Shown here one piece after another: positions 50,201 to 58,917 of a stretch of DNA of 64,000 bases. The notes under the pieces were generated by a model. That model was not told the DNA's origin, did not search any database, and worked only from the letters and a program-made list of their open reading frames with translations. Every line of letters starts with the position of its first letter. Positions within the stretch are counted from its first letter, which is position 1. The stretch lies in assembly GCF_002024805.1 (NCBI RefSeq), contig NZ_CP014337.1:3534001-3598000 (forward strand), given 5' to 3'. A program made the translations under genes and the position numbers. The DNA is from Elizabethkingia bruuniana (GTDB lineage: Bacteria > Bacteroidota > Bacteroidia > Flavobacteriales > Weeksellaceae).

Positions 50201-51664
50201 GCTCAGATGGCTTCAAATATTGCGGGAGCAATGGCATCAGGTTTTAAAGCTATAGCAAGTTCTGTTGATGATACTAATGAGGGGCTGGCAGATACTTTAA
50301 ATACTCTAGGAGATATAATGAACATCGCACAAAATGCAGCAGGAGCCTTTGCTTCGTTTGCATCTGGGGACATTATCGGAGGGATAAGTCAAACATTTAA
50401 TGCGATTGCTGGAATATTCTCATTAGGCAAAGCAGCTCGTGAATCAGAACGTAAAGCACGGGAGGAAATCAAAAAATATAATGATTCTATTTTTCAGTCC
50501 GGTCTGGATTATAACGAAATGCTCCGTAAGCGTATACTGGACGAATTAAAACTGAATGATGTATATAAAGCCCGCATCCAGAATATCAAGGATGAAATGG
50601 CAGCCAATACGAAGAATAAAGAATCTATAATCCGTGATCAGGAAGCCGTTTTAAAACGCCTTTTAAATGCCGACACTGTTGTGGGTATGCACACGGAAAA
50701 ATACGGTGGTTTCTTAGGAATAGGAAGAAAGACAAGAGCCGTAGAAGATATGGCAAAGGTTGGTGATCTGTTAGGCTTGAAAGGCTATAAGATTGCCCCA
50801 TTCAAAGGGATGTCCGAGTTTATGAAAAAGTTCTTTGGCATTAAGTCACCAGTAAACAACGACCTAACCGAAACCATAGGTTTAACAGATGAACTTTTCG
50901 ATCGTCTTGCAAAGCTTAACGCTGAAAAGCCACTAACCGGAGACGCTAAAGCAGCGTATGACCAATTACTAAAGCTTCGTGAAGAATACGGTTCTATCGA
51001 ACAAATGAACCGGGAACTTGAAAAGCAGTATAAAGATACTATTACCGGAGTAACCGCCCAGAATATCGGGGATTCTATACGTGAGGGTATTTTATCCGGA
51101 AAGAAATCCTTTGCAGATTTTGCCGATGATATTGAAGATATTTTGCGGAAAGGGATTATTGCCGGAATGGAGGCAAAAGTGATCGAGCCACAAATGCAGA
51201 AGCTTCAGGATGCTTTGGCAGAATATCTGGGTGACGGTGTGCTTACGGATGATGAAAGGAAGCAGTTCCAAGAAATGTATATGAAAGTTGCCAAAGAGGC
51301 AAAGGATTACATGGACTTAATCAACCAATCCGGAATAAATATCGGTAACGAAATTGGCGGTGCTAATTCCTTACAGGGAGCATATAAAGCAGCATCACAG
51401 GAAAGCATTGATTTATTATCAGGTAATACCGCAGGAATGCGTCTGGCTATATTGGAAGGTAACGGAATAATGAAAAATGGCTTTGCAGCAATGATGGAAG
51501 TAGCCAGTCGTCAATTAGCCGTACAAATGGATATTGAAAAGAATACCCGTAGAACGGCAGACAATACCGAAAAACTACACGATATCGATGAAGGTATTGA
51601 TAGTTTGGGAGAATCATTGACTAAAGAATATAAAGCCCTGCAAGCTGCGGGAATAATAAAGTAA
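47264..51664 (+). CDS. tail tape measure protein
   Basis: 1466 residues, the longest gene, beginning 2 nt after the chaperone extension. Long coiled coils (QVDD..KK-type heptads, for example KYKELKEKAQ-like stretches near residue 185), hydrophobic segments around residues 220-330 (VAIVALIAVL) and 980-1050 (GAFASFASGDIIGGI). It sets tail length and may aid DNA passage through the host membrane. Confidence 0.88.
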   Translation: MADESINIEFILNTPALLEEYNKMIASGKNVDDSVDAIKKRYQELAAAQVLGVEGARDLADAVKNIGKDWEFTKKGKEFQEGIIQSKNTLDAFKSMLKEIESAHAQLNEELSKTPKGEAYDKIKQEADDLKITIDGYNSVIEQMSQLVKSAEDQSESFAKKQRDVNDELKQLAANGQEGSDRYKELKEKAQEFKEASEKVNNDIKDGNTLLQGQVEGLNMLISTISVAQGVMALLGVEEENLQKIMLKVQSLLAITIGLQQISDALNKKSAFSTIVLAKAKEIWAAANLKVATSLGISTTAAQVFTATITMGLSVAIVALIAVLQSWQAAQAQTAADHKKMTETIANSLADPIIQYQKMKTEWNALADDIKAKEQYIHDNAAAFEKLGVKVYSVSDAENLFVKNTSAFIEAMQLRARAAAELEIAQDKWKEYLTNYDKVMANNKRYNEATFGGVGRWTEKNILSPMGLGDKTVDDMNKIFQDQWKMINANIQHTNEAAKKLSDAGIKMTTDPAKRGTVQWLRDQISSLDKQINDGTVGTRALAELVAKREKLQKQLDAALGKKTRTKKERERQMAEIYPDGSIKDLERRISLYNEALDKIKDGQVRLQKIDQFGKTKDKKGNPYFTGEVVSEAEAKKRRDALEVELEEKKNAVKYKSFEEMVSAMESRWQKYYAYEKEYGSEAANKQFPELKKLAASYFDYLENQKSVFDNLVSSGSVLSEGQQKNLDLLNQKIKELRGDKPILENTTRSVEVALAKLPILADQISYLEKEITKAENDGQSKSNGVYAMLTGKWVEKKQELTNMVTEVINTHQSLQVKITEITSRYATLRQEIEKRKLSPEDAAKLLAELEREKQHEIDVVQSAEYAKSTIYERFSQNLLGITKRELAIRIASLEEYIKLAKNNLNTEQQKFIATEIGRAKAIKSTFNIGVEEKALLQQKDVLIRRIQDKQKKGITDIKEESEALEVVNGKLKDILAKKAQMASNIAGAMASGFKAIASSVDDTNEGLADTLNTLGDIMNIAQNAAGAFASFASGDIIGGISQTFNAIAGIFSLGKAARESERKAREEIKKYNDSIFQSGLDYNEMLRKRILDELKLNDVYKARIQNIKDEMAANTKNKESIIRDQEAVLKRLLNADTVVGMHTEKYGGFLGIGRKTRAVEDMAKVGDLLGLKGYKIAPFKGMSEFMKKFFGIKSPVNNDLTETIGLTDELFDRLAKLNAEKPLTGDAKAAYDQLLKLREEYGSIEQMNRELEKQYKDTITGVTAQNIGDSIREGILSGKKSFADFADDIEDILRKGIIAGMEAKVIEPQMQKLQDALAEYLGDGVLTDDERKQFQEMYMKVAKEAKDYMDLINQSGINIGNEIGGANSLQGAYKAASQESIDLLSGNTAGMRLAILEGNGIMKNGFAAMMEVASRQLAVQMDIEKNTRRTADNTEKLHDIDEGIDSLGESLTKEYKALQAAGIIK

Positions 51665-51669
51665 TAACC

Positions 51670-52098
51670 ATGAATGCAAATAAATTTAAAGATACCCTAA
51701 ACGGTAAAAATCTGTTATCAGATTTTAATTTAGTTATTCAGACAGGAACTGCCGGGCTTTTAGATTATCCAGAAAGAAAGGAAAGCCTTTCCAATGATTG
51801 GGCGGAGGAAAACGGGCAGGAATATGATTTGTCTTCACCAAAATTTAAAGATAAGGAAGTAACACTCAGTTGCGCTATGATGGCTCCGGATGATGGTGAT
51901 TTCTGGTTTTATTATCAGGCGTTATTTTCAGAAATCGCAAAGCCCGGATGGCAAGACCTTTACATATATGACCATTCCCAAACGTACAAGGTATTCTATA
52001 AAAAAACCAGTGGCTTTGTAAAGTCACTAAAAAGGCTCAAAGATGTGCCAACAGTGTTTGTAAAATTTCAATTAACAATACAAGTTAAATTCGCATGA
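51670..52098 (+). CDS. distal tail-type protein
   Basis: 142 residues (MNANKFKDTLNGKNLLSDFN). Beta-rich with VTLSCAMMAPDDGDFWFYYQ and LYIYDHSQTYKVFYKK. Position between tape measure and tail-tip genes supports a distal tail or hub adaptor. Overlaps the next gene by ATGA. Confidence 0.65.
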   Translation: MNANKFKDTLNGKNLLSDFNLVIQTGTAGLLDYPERKESLSNDWAEENGQEYDLSSPKFKDKEVTLSCAMMAPDDGDFWFYYQALFSEIAKPGWQDLYIYDHSQTYKVFYKKTSGFVKSLKRLKDVPTVFVKFQLTIQVKFA

Positions 52099-55000
52099 GA
52101 TACGATATAAAAAGAGGAAATACAGTTATTGCCAATATTCGTCCAACCGGAAAAATAACTTCCCGGATCATGGGTGAGGAATTGGTTAATATGTCCTTTG
52201 CATTAGTGCGAAAGATTGAATTTGCTATGGGTGATTATGTAGATGTAAAAGGACGCAGGTATTATCTTTTAGATTCTCCGACTATTGTTCAGAAATCGAC
52301 AAAAGAATGGCAATACACTCTAAATTTTAAATCAGTTAAATATCGTTTAACTGATGTTTCAATGCTATTTTATGATGAATTAAATAATCTTACTGTTCCC
52401 ACATTTGATATTATGGGAACGGCTGAAAAAATGATTGATCTGGTAATTACAAATGCAAACAGAGATCAGTCAGGATGGACAAAAGGCATCATTGATAATA
52501 CCGAAACAAAGCTTGTTAGCTTTGACGATATAAATTGTCTCTCTGCACTTGCAAAAATTGCCGATGAATTTAAATTGGAATACTGGATTGATGCAGACCA
52601 AAGCATACATTTTACCGAAAGAAAACCACAGGCAAATATTACACTTGAATACGGGCGTAATAAAGGATTAAAAACACTTACACAAGCACCTTTGGCGGAT
52701 GCTTCCATTGTAACCCGGTTACGTGTGAAAGGATCAGATAAAAACTTACCGATAAAATATCGTAACGGTCAAAAGAGCCTTAGAATTGATGTTCCATATT
52801 TAGAAAAGAATATTGATAAATATGGAGTGATTGAACATACCGAAACTTTTGACGATATCTACCCGCATAGAATCGGAACGGTGACCTCTGTGGATGCAAA
52901 CAATCCTTTTGTATTTACGGATAACACTATTGATTTTGATTTAAACGCAACCGATGGACACGGTAATACAACAGTACTTATCAAAGGGCTTTCTGCTAAA
53001 GTAACTTTCCAAACCGGGCAATTAGCTGGGTATATACTGGAAATTAAAGAGTACGGTTACAATAGCCAAACTAAAACATTTACTCTATTACCAAATAAAG
53101 AGGAAAAAGCGTGGAATATTCCGTCCAATGTTATACGTCCGGCTGTTGGTGATACTTATATTTTGTCGGATATCCAAATGCCGGCTCAATATGTAACTAA
53201 TGCAGAAGCCTTACTAAAAGCCAAAGGACAGGATTATTTAAATTTAAATAGTACTCAGCGTTTCACATATACAGGTGAAAGCGATCCGTTATTATTTAAA
53301 GCGTTGAATTATCAGCTTTCTTTGGGTTCCATGATCCGTTTAAAATCTGTTGAATTTAGTCTGGATTCTGATGTTCGTATAACCGGATTAACAGAAGACC
53401 TACAAAACCCGTATGATGTACAGCCGGACTTTTCCGATGTTACCTATACTTCATCTATTGTTCGGCAATTTTATAAGCAGGAAAAACAACAACAAACAAT
53501 AATTAAAGAGCAACGGTACAATGCTGCTGCTGCTCGTGCTGCTTATTATTTCGGATTAGAGCTTTCGGAAAAAACTTTTGATTCCGAGGGTTACTTTGAT
53601 GTAAACAATATAAAGCCTGCATCCATAAATACAAAGCTTATTTCGTTAGGAGGACGCATGCAGCAGTTCGCTCTGCCTGATGTTAATTTCTACTTAGAAA
53701 ATAACTATACCTCACTACGATATACTTCCGGGAGAATTGTTCATGCAACAATAGCAGATACGCCCCGCACATGGTACATTCCTGCAACTACAATTTTAAA
53801 TCTTAGTGCAGTATACCAGTATGTTTATATTAAATGCCAACGTAATGGAACGAATGCAAACATACTTGTAACACCTAATCAAATAACAGTAGAGCAAGAC
53901 CCGGATTTCTTCCATTTTGAAGCGGGTTATATTTCATCTATCCAAAACGGGTTCCGTGTGTGTAAAATGACGTATGGCTTTGCTCAGATCAACCCGCAAG
54001 AAATAAGCATCGGTCGATGGACTTCACCCGTAGGCGGTGATTATATTGCTTTCAATGAAAACGGCATTGAAATTAAGGGAAAAGTAACCTTTGCATCCGA
54101 TAGCCCGGCACTTAACCAGGTGCAGGAAAAAATTGATGCCATACAGGTCGGAGGTAGAAATTTAATATTACAATCCAAAATGATACCTGTAGAAATGGGC
54201 GGAGGAGCTTCATTGCAATTGGAAGCTGGTGGATTTCAATTGACAAATGCAACTGAATATTGCAAGTGGAATACTTCCAATGTTCAACAAGGGTTACTCA
54301 CTATGTCATTTAAAATTAAAAGAATTGAAGGCTCTGGAGACGGTCGAAATATTAGGTTTTATAATGGTACAGGTTACGAGGAAATACCAAATACTTCTAA
54401 CATAACAACGGAAACTATTGTTACGTATAGCTTCCGTAATTCCGGGAATATTCAAGGCCTGTATATGACTTTTTTAACTGGCAGAATTGAAATATCATGG
54501 CTACAGTTGGAAAGTGGCAACAAAGCCACCGACTGGACACCTGCACCAGAAGATGTGGAATCAAGCATTTTGAAATCCAAAACCGACAGTGTCACAGCCT
54601 CCAAGGCTTACAGTGATGCCCAAGATGCACTCAAAGAAACAATAATCAAAGCCTATTCTGATGAAAAAATCTCCGAAGCTGAGAACAGATCCATTATAGA
54701 TGCTACTAATAAAGCAGATGCAGCTAAAACATACGCAACTGCACAGGATAATCTTCTAAAAATTCAACTAGAAGCCTATGCTGATGGACAAATAGACATC
54801 GAGGAAGCCGCAAGAATCCAACAAGCTCAAAATAATTTAGCCGCTGCAAAAGCTTACTCTGATGCACAGGATAATCTTGCAAAAATCGCCGCTAATGCCT
54901 ATGCAGATGGCGTAGTAGATGCCGAGGAAGCTCGTGCCATTGCGGATGCAACCGCAAAAATGGAGACAGCGAAAAATCACGCCCAAACTTTGGTTAATAA

Positions 55001-56285
55001 TGTACAGGTAGGAGGTCGTAATTTAATATTGCAATCCAAAAAAACACCTGTAGAAATGGGCGGTGGGGCATCATTACAATTGGAAGCTGGGGGATTTCAA
55101 TTGACCAATGCAACTGAATATTGCAAGTGGAATACTTCCAATGTTCAACAAGGGTTACTCATTCTATCCTTTAAAATTAAAAGACTTGAAGGACAAGGCG
55201 ATGGTCGAAATATTAGGTTTTACAATGGTACAGGTTACGAGGAAATACCAAATACTTCTAACATAACAACAGAAACTATTGTTACACATCAATTTACTAA
55301 CAGTGGCAATTTTGAAAAATTATACATGACCTTTTTAACAGGCAGAATTGAAATATCATGGCTACAGTTGGAAAGTGGTAACAAGTCTACAGACTGGACA
55401 CCTGCACCGGAGGATGTTGATAATAAAATCAAGCAAAACGAGCAGCAGACAGCACTTGCAATGGCACAGGCAAACAATGCGCAGAATACAGCAAACAGAG
55501 TAAGTCAGTTAACTTCTTTTATGAATACTACTGTAGACGGCAATGTAGTGGCTTCCGGGACAATGCTCGTAGGTGATGTAAATGGAGGGAATGCCGGAAT
55601 GACTGGTGTTACTGATCGAGGTAGTGATTCGGTTAGATTCTTTTTAGGTACTAATTATGCGAATAAAAATAAAGCTCCTTTAGCATTTATCGATAAAGGC
55701 TTAATTCAGATGCATCACCCGAATGGGGTACTAGGTTTTGAAATGGGCATCGTTAATGGAAAGCTTGTTTTCAATGTCTATGACAATTCTGGCAACAAAA
55801 CTATGGAAATGGGTTCACAGGGGATTATTTTCTCAAATTATATTCCTGATAGTTGGGACAGCTATACATTGCTTACTATTCCCGCAGGTAGTACCAACAC
55901 TGATGCTGATTTAGAAAATTTCCTAAGAGGCCAATTGAATATTACTACCCATCAAAATGATACCGAAGGATGGTGTAATGTTGATTTAAATCAAAATACT
56001 ACTTACTGGAGATATTCAGCTGGGGTTTCTTATGATTCAGCGAATTATAAGCAGTATGAAAAGTTTTACTACGACACAGACAATAGCAAACAAAAGCCAG
56101 GACCTTCTACTCCTAAAAAATGGGATGGCTGGTATGCAATGCCTGCTCATGCGCAAGGTTCTGATGCACCTGTTGGTGGAATGTCAAATTGGAGCATTAC
56201 AATACTATGTATACGGTTGGCAGGAGGCGATCAAGTACAGACAAAAAATATATCCATGTCAGGATCAGAATTTATACACCCTTAA
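52095..56285 (+). CDS. large tail-tip/hub and host-recognition protein
   Basis: 1396 residues. The N-terminal 450 residues (IRPTGKITSRIMGEELVNMS, GDYVDVKGRRYYLLDS) look like a tail-hub/tip domain. Residues 684-822 and 971-1109 are two near-identical copies of a beta-rich module (QVGGRNLILQSK..., FLTGRIEISWLQLESGNK), probably carbohydrate-binding-like. Between them are three ~40-residue helical repeats (AYSDAQD, AYADGQIDIEEA). The C-terminus may face the host receptor. No match to the DGR template was seen. Confidence 0.8.
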   Translation: MRYDIKRGNTVIANIRPTGKITSRIMGEELVNMSFALVRKIEFAMGDYVDVKGRRYYLLDSPTIVQKSTKEWQYTLNFKSVKYRLTDVSMLFYDELNNLTVPTFDIMGTAEKMIDLVITNANRDQSGWTKGIIDNTETKLVSFDDINCLSALAKIADEFKLEYWIDADQSIHFTERKPQANITLEYGRNKGLKTLTQAPLADASIVTRLRVKGSDKNLPIKYRNGQKSLRIDVPYLEKNIDKYGVIEHTETFDDIYPHRIGTVTSVDANNPFVFTDNTIDFDLNATDGHGNTTVLIKGLSAKVTFQTGQLAGYILEIKEYGYNSQTKTFTLLPNKEEKAWNIPSNVIRPAVGDTYILSDIQMPAQYVTNAEALLKAKGQDYLNLNSTQRFTYTGESDPLLFKALNYQLSLGSMIRLKSVEFSLDSDVRITGLTEDLQNPYDVQPDFSDVTYTSSIVRQFYKQEKQQQTIIKEQRYNAAAARAAYYFGLELSEKTFDSEGYFDVNNIKPASINTKLISLGGRMQQFALPDVNFYLENNYTSLRYTSGRIVHATIADTPRTWYIPATTILNLSAVYQYVYIKCQRNGTNANILVTPNQITVEQDPDFFHFEAGYISSIQNGFRVCKMTYGFAQINPQEISIGRWTSPVGGDYIAFNENGIEIKGKVTFASDSPALNQVQEKIDAIQVGGRNLILQSKMIPVEMGGGASLQLEAGGFQLTNATEYCKWNTSNVQQGLLTMSFKIKRIEGSGDGRNIRFYNGTGYEEIPNTSNITTETIVTYSFRNSGNIQGLYMTFLTGRIEISWLQLESGNKATDWTPAPEDVESSILKSKTDSVTASKAYSDAQDALKETIIKAYSDEKISEAENRSIIDATNKADAAKTYATAQDNLLKIQLEAYADGQIDIEEAARIQQAQNNLAAAKAYSDAQDNLAKIAANAYADGVVDAEEARAIADATAKMETAKNHAQTLVNNVQVGGRNLILQSKKTPVEMGGGASLQLEAGGFQLTNATEYCKWNTSNVQQGLLILSFKIKRLEGQGDGRNIRFYNGTGYEEIPNTSNITTETIVTHQFTNSGNFEKLYMTFLTGRIEISWLQLESGNKSTDWTPAPEDVDNKIKQNEQQTALAMAQANNAQNTANRVSQLTSFMNTTVDGNVVASGTMLVGDVNGGNAGMTGVTDRGSDSVRFFLGTNYANKNKAPLAFIDKGLIQMHHPNGVLGFEMGIVNGKLVFNVYDNSGNKTMEMGSQGIIFSNYIPDSWDSYTLLTIPAGSTNTDADLENFLRGQLNITTHQNDTEGWCNVDLNQNTTYWRYSAGVSYDSANYKQYEKFYYDTDNSKQKPGPSTPKKWDGWYAMPAHAQGSDAPVGGMSNWSITILCIRLAGGDQVQTKNISMSGSEFIHP
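54144..54560 (+). repeat. intragenic repeat copy A in tail-tip gene
   Basis: Encodes residues 684-822. By eye about nine in ten bases match copy B at 55005-55421, with most changes silent or clustered. Confidence 0.8.
55005..55421 (+). repeat. intragenic repeat copy B in tail-tip gene
   Basis: Encodes residues 971-1109. Differences from copy A cluster at MSFKIKRIEGSG versus LSFKIKRLEGQG and at the TYSFRNSGNIQG segment. Confidence 0.8.
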
Positions 56286-56310
56286 TAAATAGCAAACAAA
56301 AATTAATATA

Positions 56311-56643
56311 ATGGAAACAACAACAAACACAGAAAGAACAATTATCTCTGATAATCGCCAAATAATTGCAAGAGCTATTATTTCAGGGAATACCGTAACA
56401 TTTAACTATAATTATGTAGTAAACCCGCAAAAACCACCATTTGTAATCACATTTAGTGTACAAAGAGGAAAAACCGGAGATCAGGATTTTACCGGAAATT
56501 TTGCAATGACTGGGTCATATTTTCCAGAGAATGATAAATTCCAATTTGAAGCTACTGGTTCAAAGCCCGGAGATGAAACATTAAGAGAAGGTGTTCTGAA
56601 TGAATGCAAAGCAATTATTGCAGAATTAACAGTAATAAATTAA
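56311..56643 (+). CDS. small phage protein at end of tail operon
   Basis: 110 residues (METTTNTERTIISDNRQIIA), beta-rich (NTVTFNYNYVVNPQKPPFVI). Last gene of the prophage, closed by a strong terminator. It could be a tail-associated or chaperone protein; no family recognised. Confidence 0.65.
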   Translation: METTTNTERTIISDNRQIIARAIISGNTVTFNYNYVVNPQKPPFVITFSVQRGKTGDQDFTGNFAMTGSYFPENDKFQFEATGSKPGDETLREGVLNECKAIIAELTVIN

Positions 56644-56665
56644 CTACTGTTTAAACACTATTTAA

Positions 56666-56703
56666 AAAGCCTTTCAATATTCTTGAAAGGCTTTATTTTT
56701 TTT
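56666..56703 (+). terminator. terminator of the phage late operon
   Basis: AAAGCCTTTCAA (56666-56677) pairs perfectly with TTGAAAGGCTTT (56683-56694), followed by a T-rich tract. Confidence 0.85.
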
Positions 56704-56739
56704 GGACATTCAATTTTATTTTTTGTGAAATTCAATTTT
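56701..56739. repeat. right-end repeats, candidate transposase sites
   Basis: TTTGGACATTCAATTTT (56701-56717) and TTTGTGAAATTCAATTTT (56722-56739). Their reverse complements (AAAATTGAATGTCC...) resemble the left-end AAAATAAAATGTC sites, giving inverted orientation at the two ends. The gene-free stretch 56644-56977 otherwise holds two terminators and the palindromes listed here. Confidence 0.55.
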
Positions 56740-56798
56740 GCCGATTATATTTTCAATGCGTTTTTCAGCAATACACATGAAGATATAACTAAACAGAC

Positions 56799-56826
56799 AA
56801 CAGGGAATTTCACCCTGTTTTTTTTA
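56799..56826 (+). terminator. terminator, probably of the host guanylyltransferase operon
   Basis: AACAGGG (56799-56805) pairs with CCCTGTT (56813-56819), followed by T9. It lies outside the phage repeats and is likely host sequence separated from its operon by the prophage. Confidence 0.75.
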
Positions 56827-56830
56827 TTTT

Positions 56831-56904
56831 TCAGAAATTCTGTCAAATTATGATCAGTTTTCTGGAATTAAGTCCTCCTTTTTTCGCAATATTCCAGAAA
56901 ACTG
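56831..56904. promoter_or_regulatory. palindromic sites upstream of the AraC/TPR regulator
   Basis: CAGTTTTCTGGAAT (56855-56868) and its exact reverse complement ATTCCAGAAAACTG (56891-56904) surround 22 nt. A related TCAGAAATTCTG lies at 56831-56842 and TTCCAGAATTCTG appears upstream of the next gene at 58580-58592. They look like binding sites of one regulator. Confidence 0.5.
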
Positions 56905-56977
56905 TCCAACATTTAATGCAAATAACACTGCATTAGAGAAAGCTTCTTCCTTTCTTTGTTTTTACACAAACAAAGGA

Positions 56978-58555
56978 ATGATGATAAAATGTTTTTACGC
57001 TCTGGTGCTATTTTCTGCACTTACATCTGCACAAGCAACAGACAGCTTCAATATCTCCGGATACATCCGAAAGCTCTACTATTTAGATACTAATTCTCGC
57101 TCCTCTACACCACGCACAGATCAGGAAAAGATATTAGCATATATGCAAATGGCAGATTCCCTCTACAAACAGATAAGATATACCGAAGCCATCAAATTTT
57201 ATGAACAGGCCGATTATTATGCGTTGAAGAATCATCATAAGAAGGAGCGTTTTGTCATTAATTATTTCCTGAGTGATATATACCGAAGTATCGGTTTTTC
57301 TAATAAAGCCAATGAATATTGGGGAATAACATGTTCATTTTTCAACTCTCTTGACAGAATGGATTCTGCTATAATGACGAACCTGTATAAAGCTCGAAGA
57401 ATGGAGCATAGTAACCAGTTTTATTTAGCTATTTTATACCATCAGGAAAACATAAGCCTGCTAAAGAAAAAATATTTAAATCTCCCTGAATCAAAGCCTT
57501 TTATTTTTCAGGAAAAGATTGATCTCGCTTTGGAACATAATATCATTGCATATGATTATTTAAAAAACAATAATCTCCATGAGGCTAAAAAAAATTTTGA
57601 AAAAACAGAGTTCTATTTAAAGGATATAAATATTGCCTCTCACTATCAGACGCCCTATTATGATCTCTGCAAAGCAATGATAGCAACAAAGGAAAACAAA
57701 AGAGCAGAAGCCCGAAAGTGGTTTGATTCTGCAGAAAAAATCGCAGAAAAGAAAGGCTACCAGGTATTCGCTAAACGAATTTCAGAAGAGAAAATTCTAA
57801 GCAAAATTGGCCAATTGGATGATCACAGCTCTAAAAGTTTTAAAGAGTTTTTCAAAAAAATCTTAACCGAAATTCAAAAAGTAAACGAACTGGAGATTGA
57901 GCGGGAAGAAAAGAAAGTTACCGATCAGAATAGCCAGATAGAGCACTGGAAAAGCTTTTTTATCTTGCTAACCGCCATTTTAACCTTATATATTATTATA
58001 AAAGATAAAAAAATATATAAGAAAAAATCTTCAAATCATACAGAAAACGTTGGAATTACCCTCGCTAAAGAAATAAAGCATGTATCTGAAAAAGACATAC
58101 TGCCTCCTGAAAACTTTAGTTTTATCAATCTCAATTACGAAAACATTACACGGACATCTACTCTTATTTCTGAAGCTAAAGAATCTGAGCTTTTGGAAAA
58201 ACTAAACCAATTTGAAACCGGAACCGATTTTATGACAAAAAACTTTACTCTTTCAAACCTTGCATCGATTCTCGATACCAACACAAAGTATGTACACTAC
58301 CTCCTGAAGGCCCACCGGAATAAAAATTTCAACGATTATATTAATGGCTTGAAAATAAAATACATTGTCCACTGCCTCTGTAAAGAACCCAAATTTCAGA
58401 ATTACAAAATTAGTTATCTGGCAGATATAGGTGGTTTTTCTTCACAAAGCCGGTTTGCTTATATCTTCAAAAAAGAAGTCGGACTGTCCCCTTCCGAGTT
58501 TATAAGAACATTAAAAAGAAAAAACAAAACTTCACAAAACACTGATATACAATAA
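56978..58555 (+). CDS. TPR-containing membrane regulator with AraC-type HTH
   Basis: 525 residues. Signal or membrane start (FYALVLFSALTSAQA), TPR-like helical repeats in the periplasmic part (residues about 45-290), one transmembrane helix near residues 325-345 (FFILLTAILTLYIII), and a C-terminal AraC HTH (FTLSNLASILDTNTKYVHYL, then SYLADIGGFSSQSRFAYIFK). It probably senses an envelope signal and controls the downstream peptide-lipoprotein genes. A near-palindrome (56949-56975) covers the ribosome site. Confidence 0.83.
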   Translation: MMIKCFYALVLFSALTSAQATDSFNISGYIRKLYYLDTNSRSSTPRTDQEKILAYMQMADSLYKQIRYTEAIKFYEQADYYALKNHHKKERFVINYFLSDIYRSIGFSNKANEYWGITCSFFNSLDRMDSAIMTNLYKARRMEHSNQFYLAILYHQENISLLKKKYLNLPESKPFIFQEKIDLALEHNIIAYDYLKNNNLHEAKKNFEKTEFYLKDINIASHYQTPYYDLCKAMIATKENKRAEARKWFDSAEKIAEKKGYQVFAKRISEEKILSKIGQLDDHSSKSFKEFFKKILTEIQKVNELEIEREEKKVTDQNSQIEHWKSFFILLTAILTLYIIIKDKKIYKKKSSNHTENVGITLAKEIKHVSEKDILPPENFSFINLNYENITRTSTLISEAKESELLEKLNQFETGTDFMTKNFTLSNLASILDTNTKYVHYLLKAHRNKNFNDYINGLKIKYIVHCLCKEPKFQNYKISYLADIGGFSSQSRFAYIFKKEVGLSPSEFIRTLKRKNKTSQNTDIQ

Positions 58556-58579
58556 ATTAAAGCCTCAATAAAAGCAATT

Positions 58580-58592
58580 TTCCAGAATTCTG
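58580..58592. promoter_or_regulatory. candidate regulator site before the small-peptide gene
   Basis: TTCCAGAATTCTG matches the palindromic motif found upstream of the regulator gene (56855-56904). Confidence 0.4.
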
Positions 58593-58663
58593 CTTTTACA
58601 ACACTAACAGCCAAGCCTGTCATCATTCTAATTTTACAGCATAAAACATTAAAAATCAGAGTG

Positions 58664-58885
58664 ATGAAAAAAGAGAAAAACAAACAAGTCTTACCTGAGA
58701 TTTATGCTTCCGGCAAAAAGATATACTCTCCACCTGTATTAGAAGTCATTTTAATAGAGATGGAGCATGGTTTTGCCGCAACATCAGCCTCTTTAAACCC
58801 TGGGGATGCAGGCTCTCCCAATACGCCACAAGTCGAAGACTGGAATGATGGTGGAAGTCTGGGCGGTAAAGATTTTGACTTGTAA
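58664..58885 (+). CDS. 73-residue peptide with Gly/Asp-rich end
   Basis: ATG 58664 is preferred over GTG 58661. Core YSPPVLEVILIEMEHGFAAT and a C-terminal GGSLGGKDFDL. Similar small proteins occur beside fimbrillin-like lipoproteins in flavobacteria, with the pattern P..EV..IE.E.G.A. Function unknown; a precursor peptide or fibre accessory role is possible. Followed 32 nt later by the lipoprotein. Confidence 0.7.
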   Translation: MKKEKNKQVLPEIYASGKKIYSPPVLEVILIEMEHGFAATSASLNPGDAGSPNTPQVEDWNDGGSLGGKDFDL

Positions 58886-58917
58886 TTAAAAGCTCATTAA
58901 TCAGGTAAAACACAACT

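Larger units (their letters stand above)
22293..56740. mobile_element. Mu-like transposable prophage (approximate ends)
   Basis: A continuous phage block lies between the guanylyltransferase gene (stop 22230) and the AraC/TPR gene (start 56978): repressor, MuA-type transposase, MuB-type ATPase, DUF3164, gp27/gp28-like terminase, DUF935 portal, MuF, gpG-like protein, capsid, endolysin, tape measure and tail tip. Related repeats near 22293-22403 and 56701-56739 lie in inverted orientation, as expected for transposase sites at the two ends. I could not find matching target-site duplications, so the ends are approximate. All key genes look intact. Confidence 0.88.

Noticed and set aside
52095-56285. 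Tail-tip protein as a further DGR target
   Set aside because: No stretch matching the TR (GTTCTTCGTCTGGC or the GCTCTC end) was seen in this gene.
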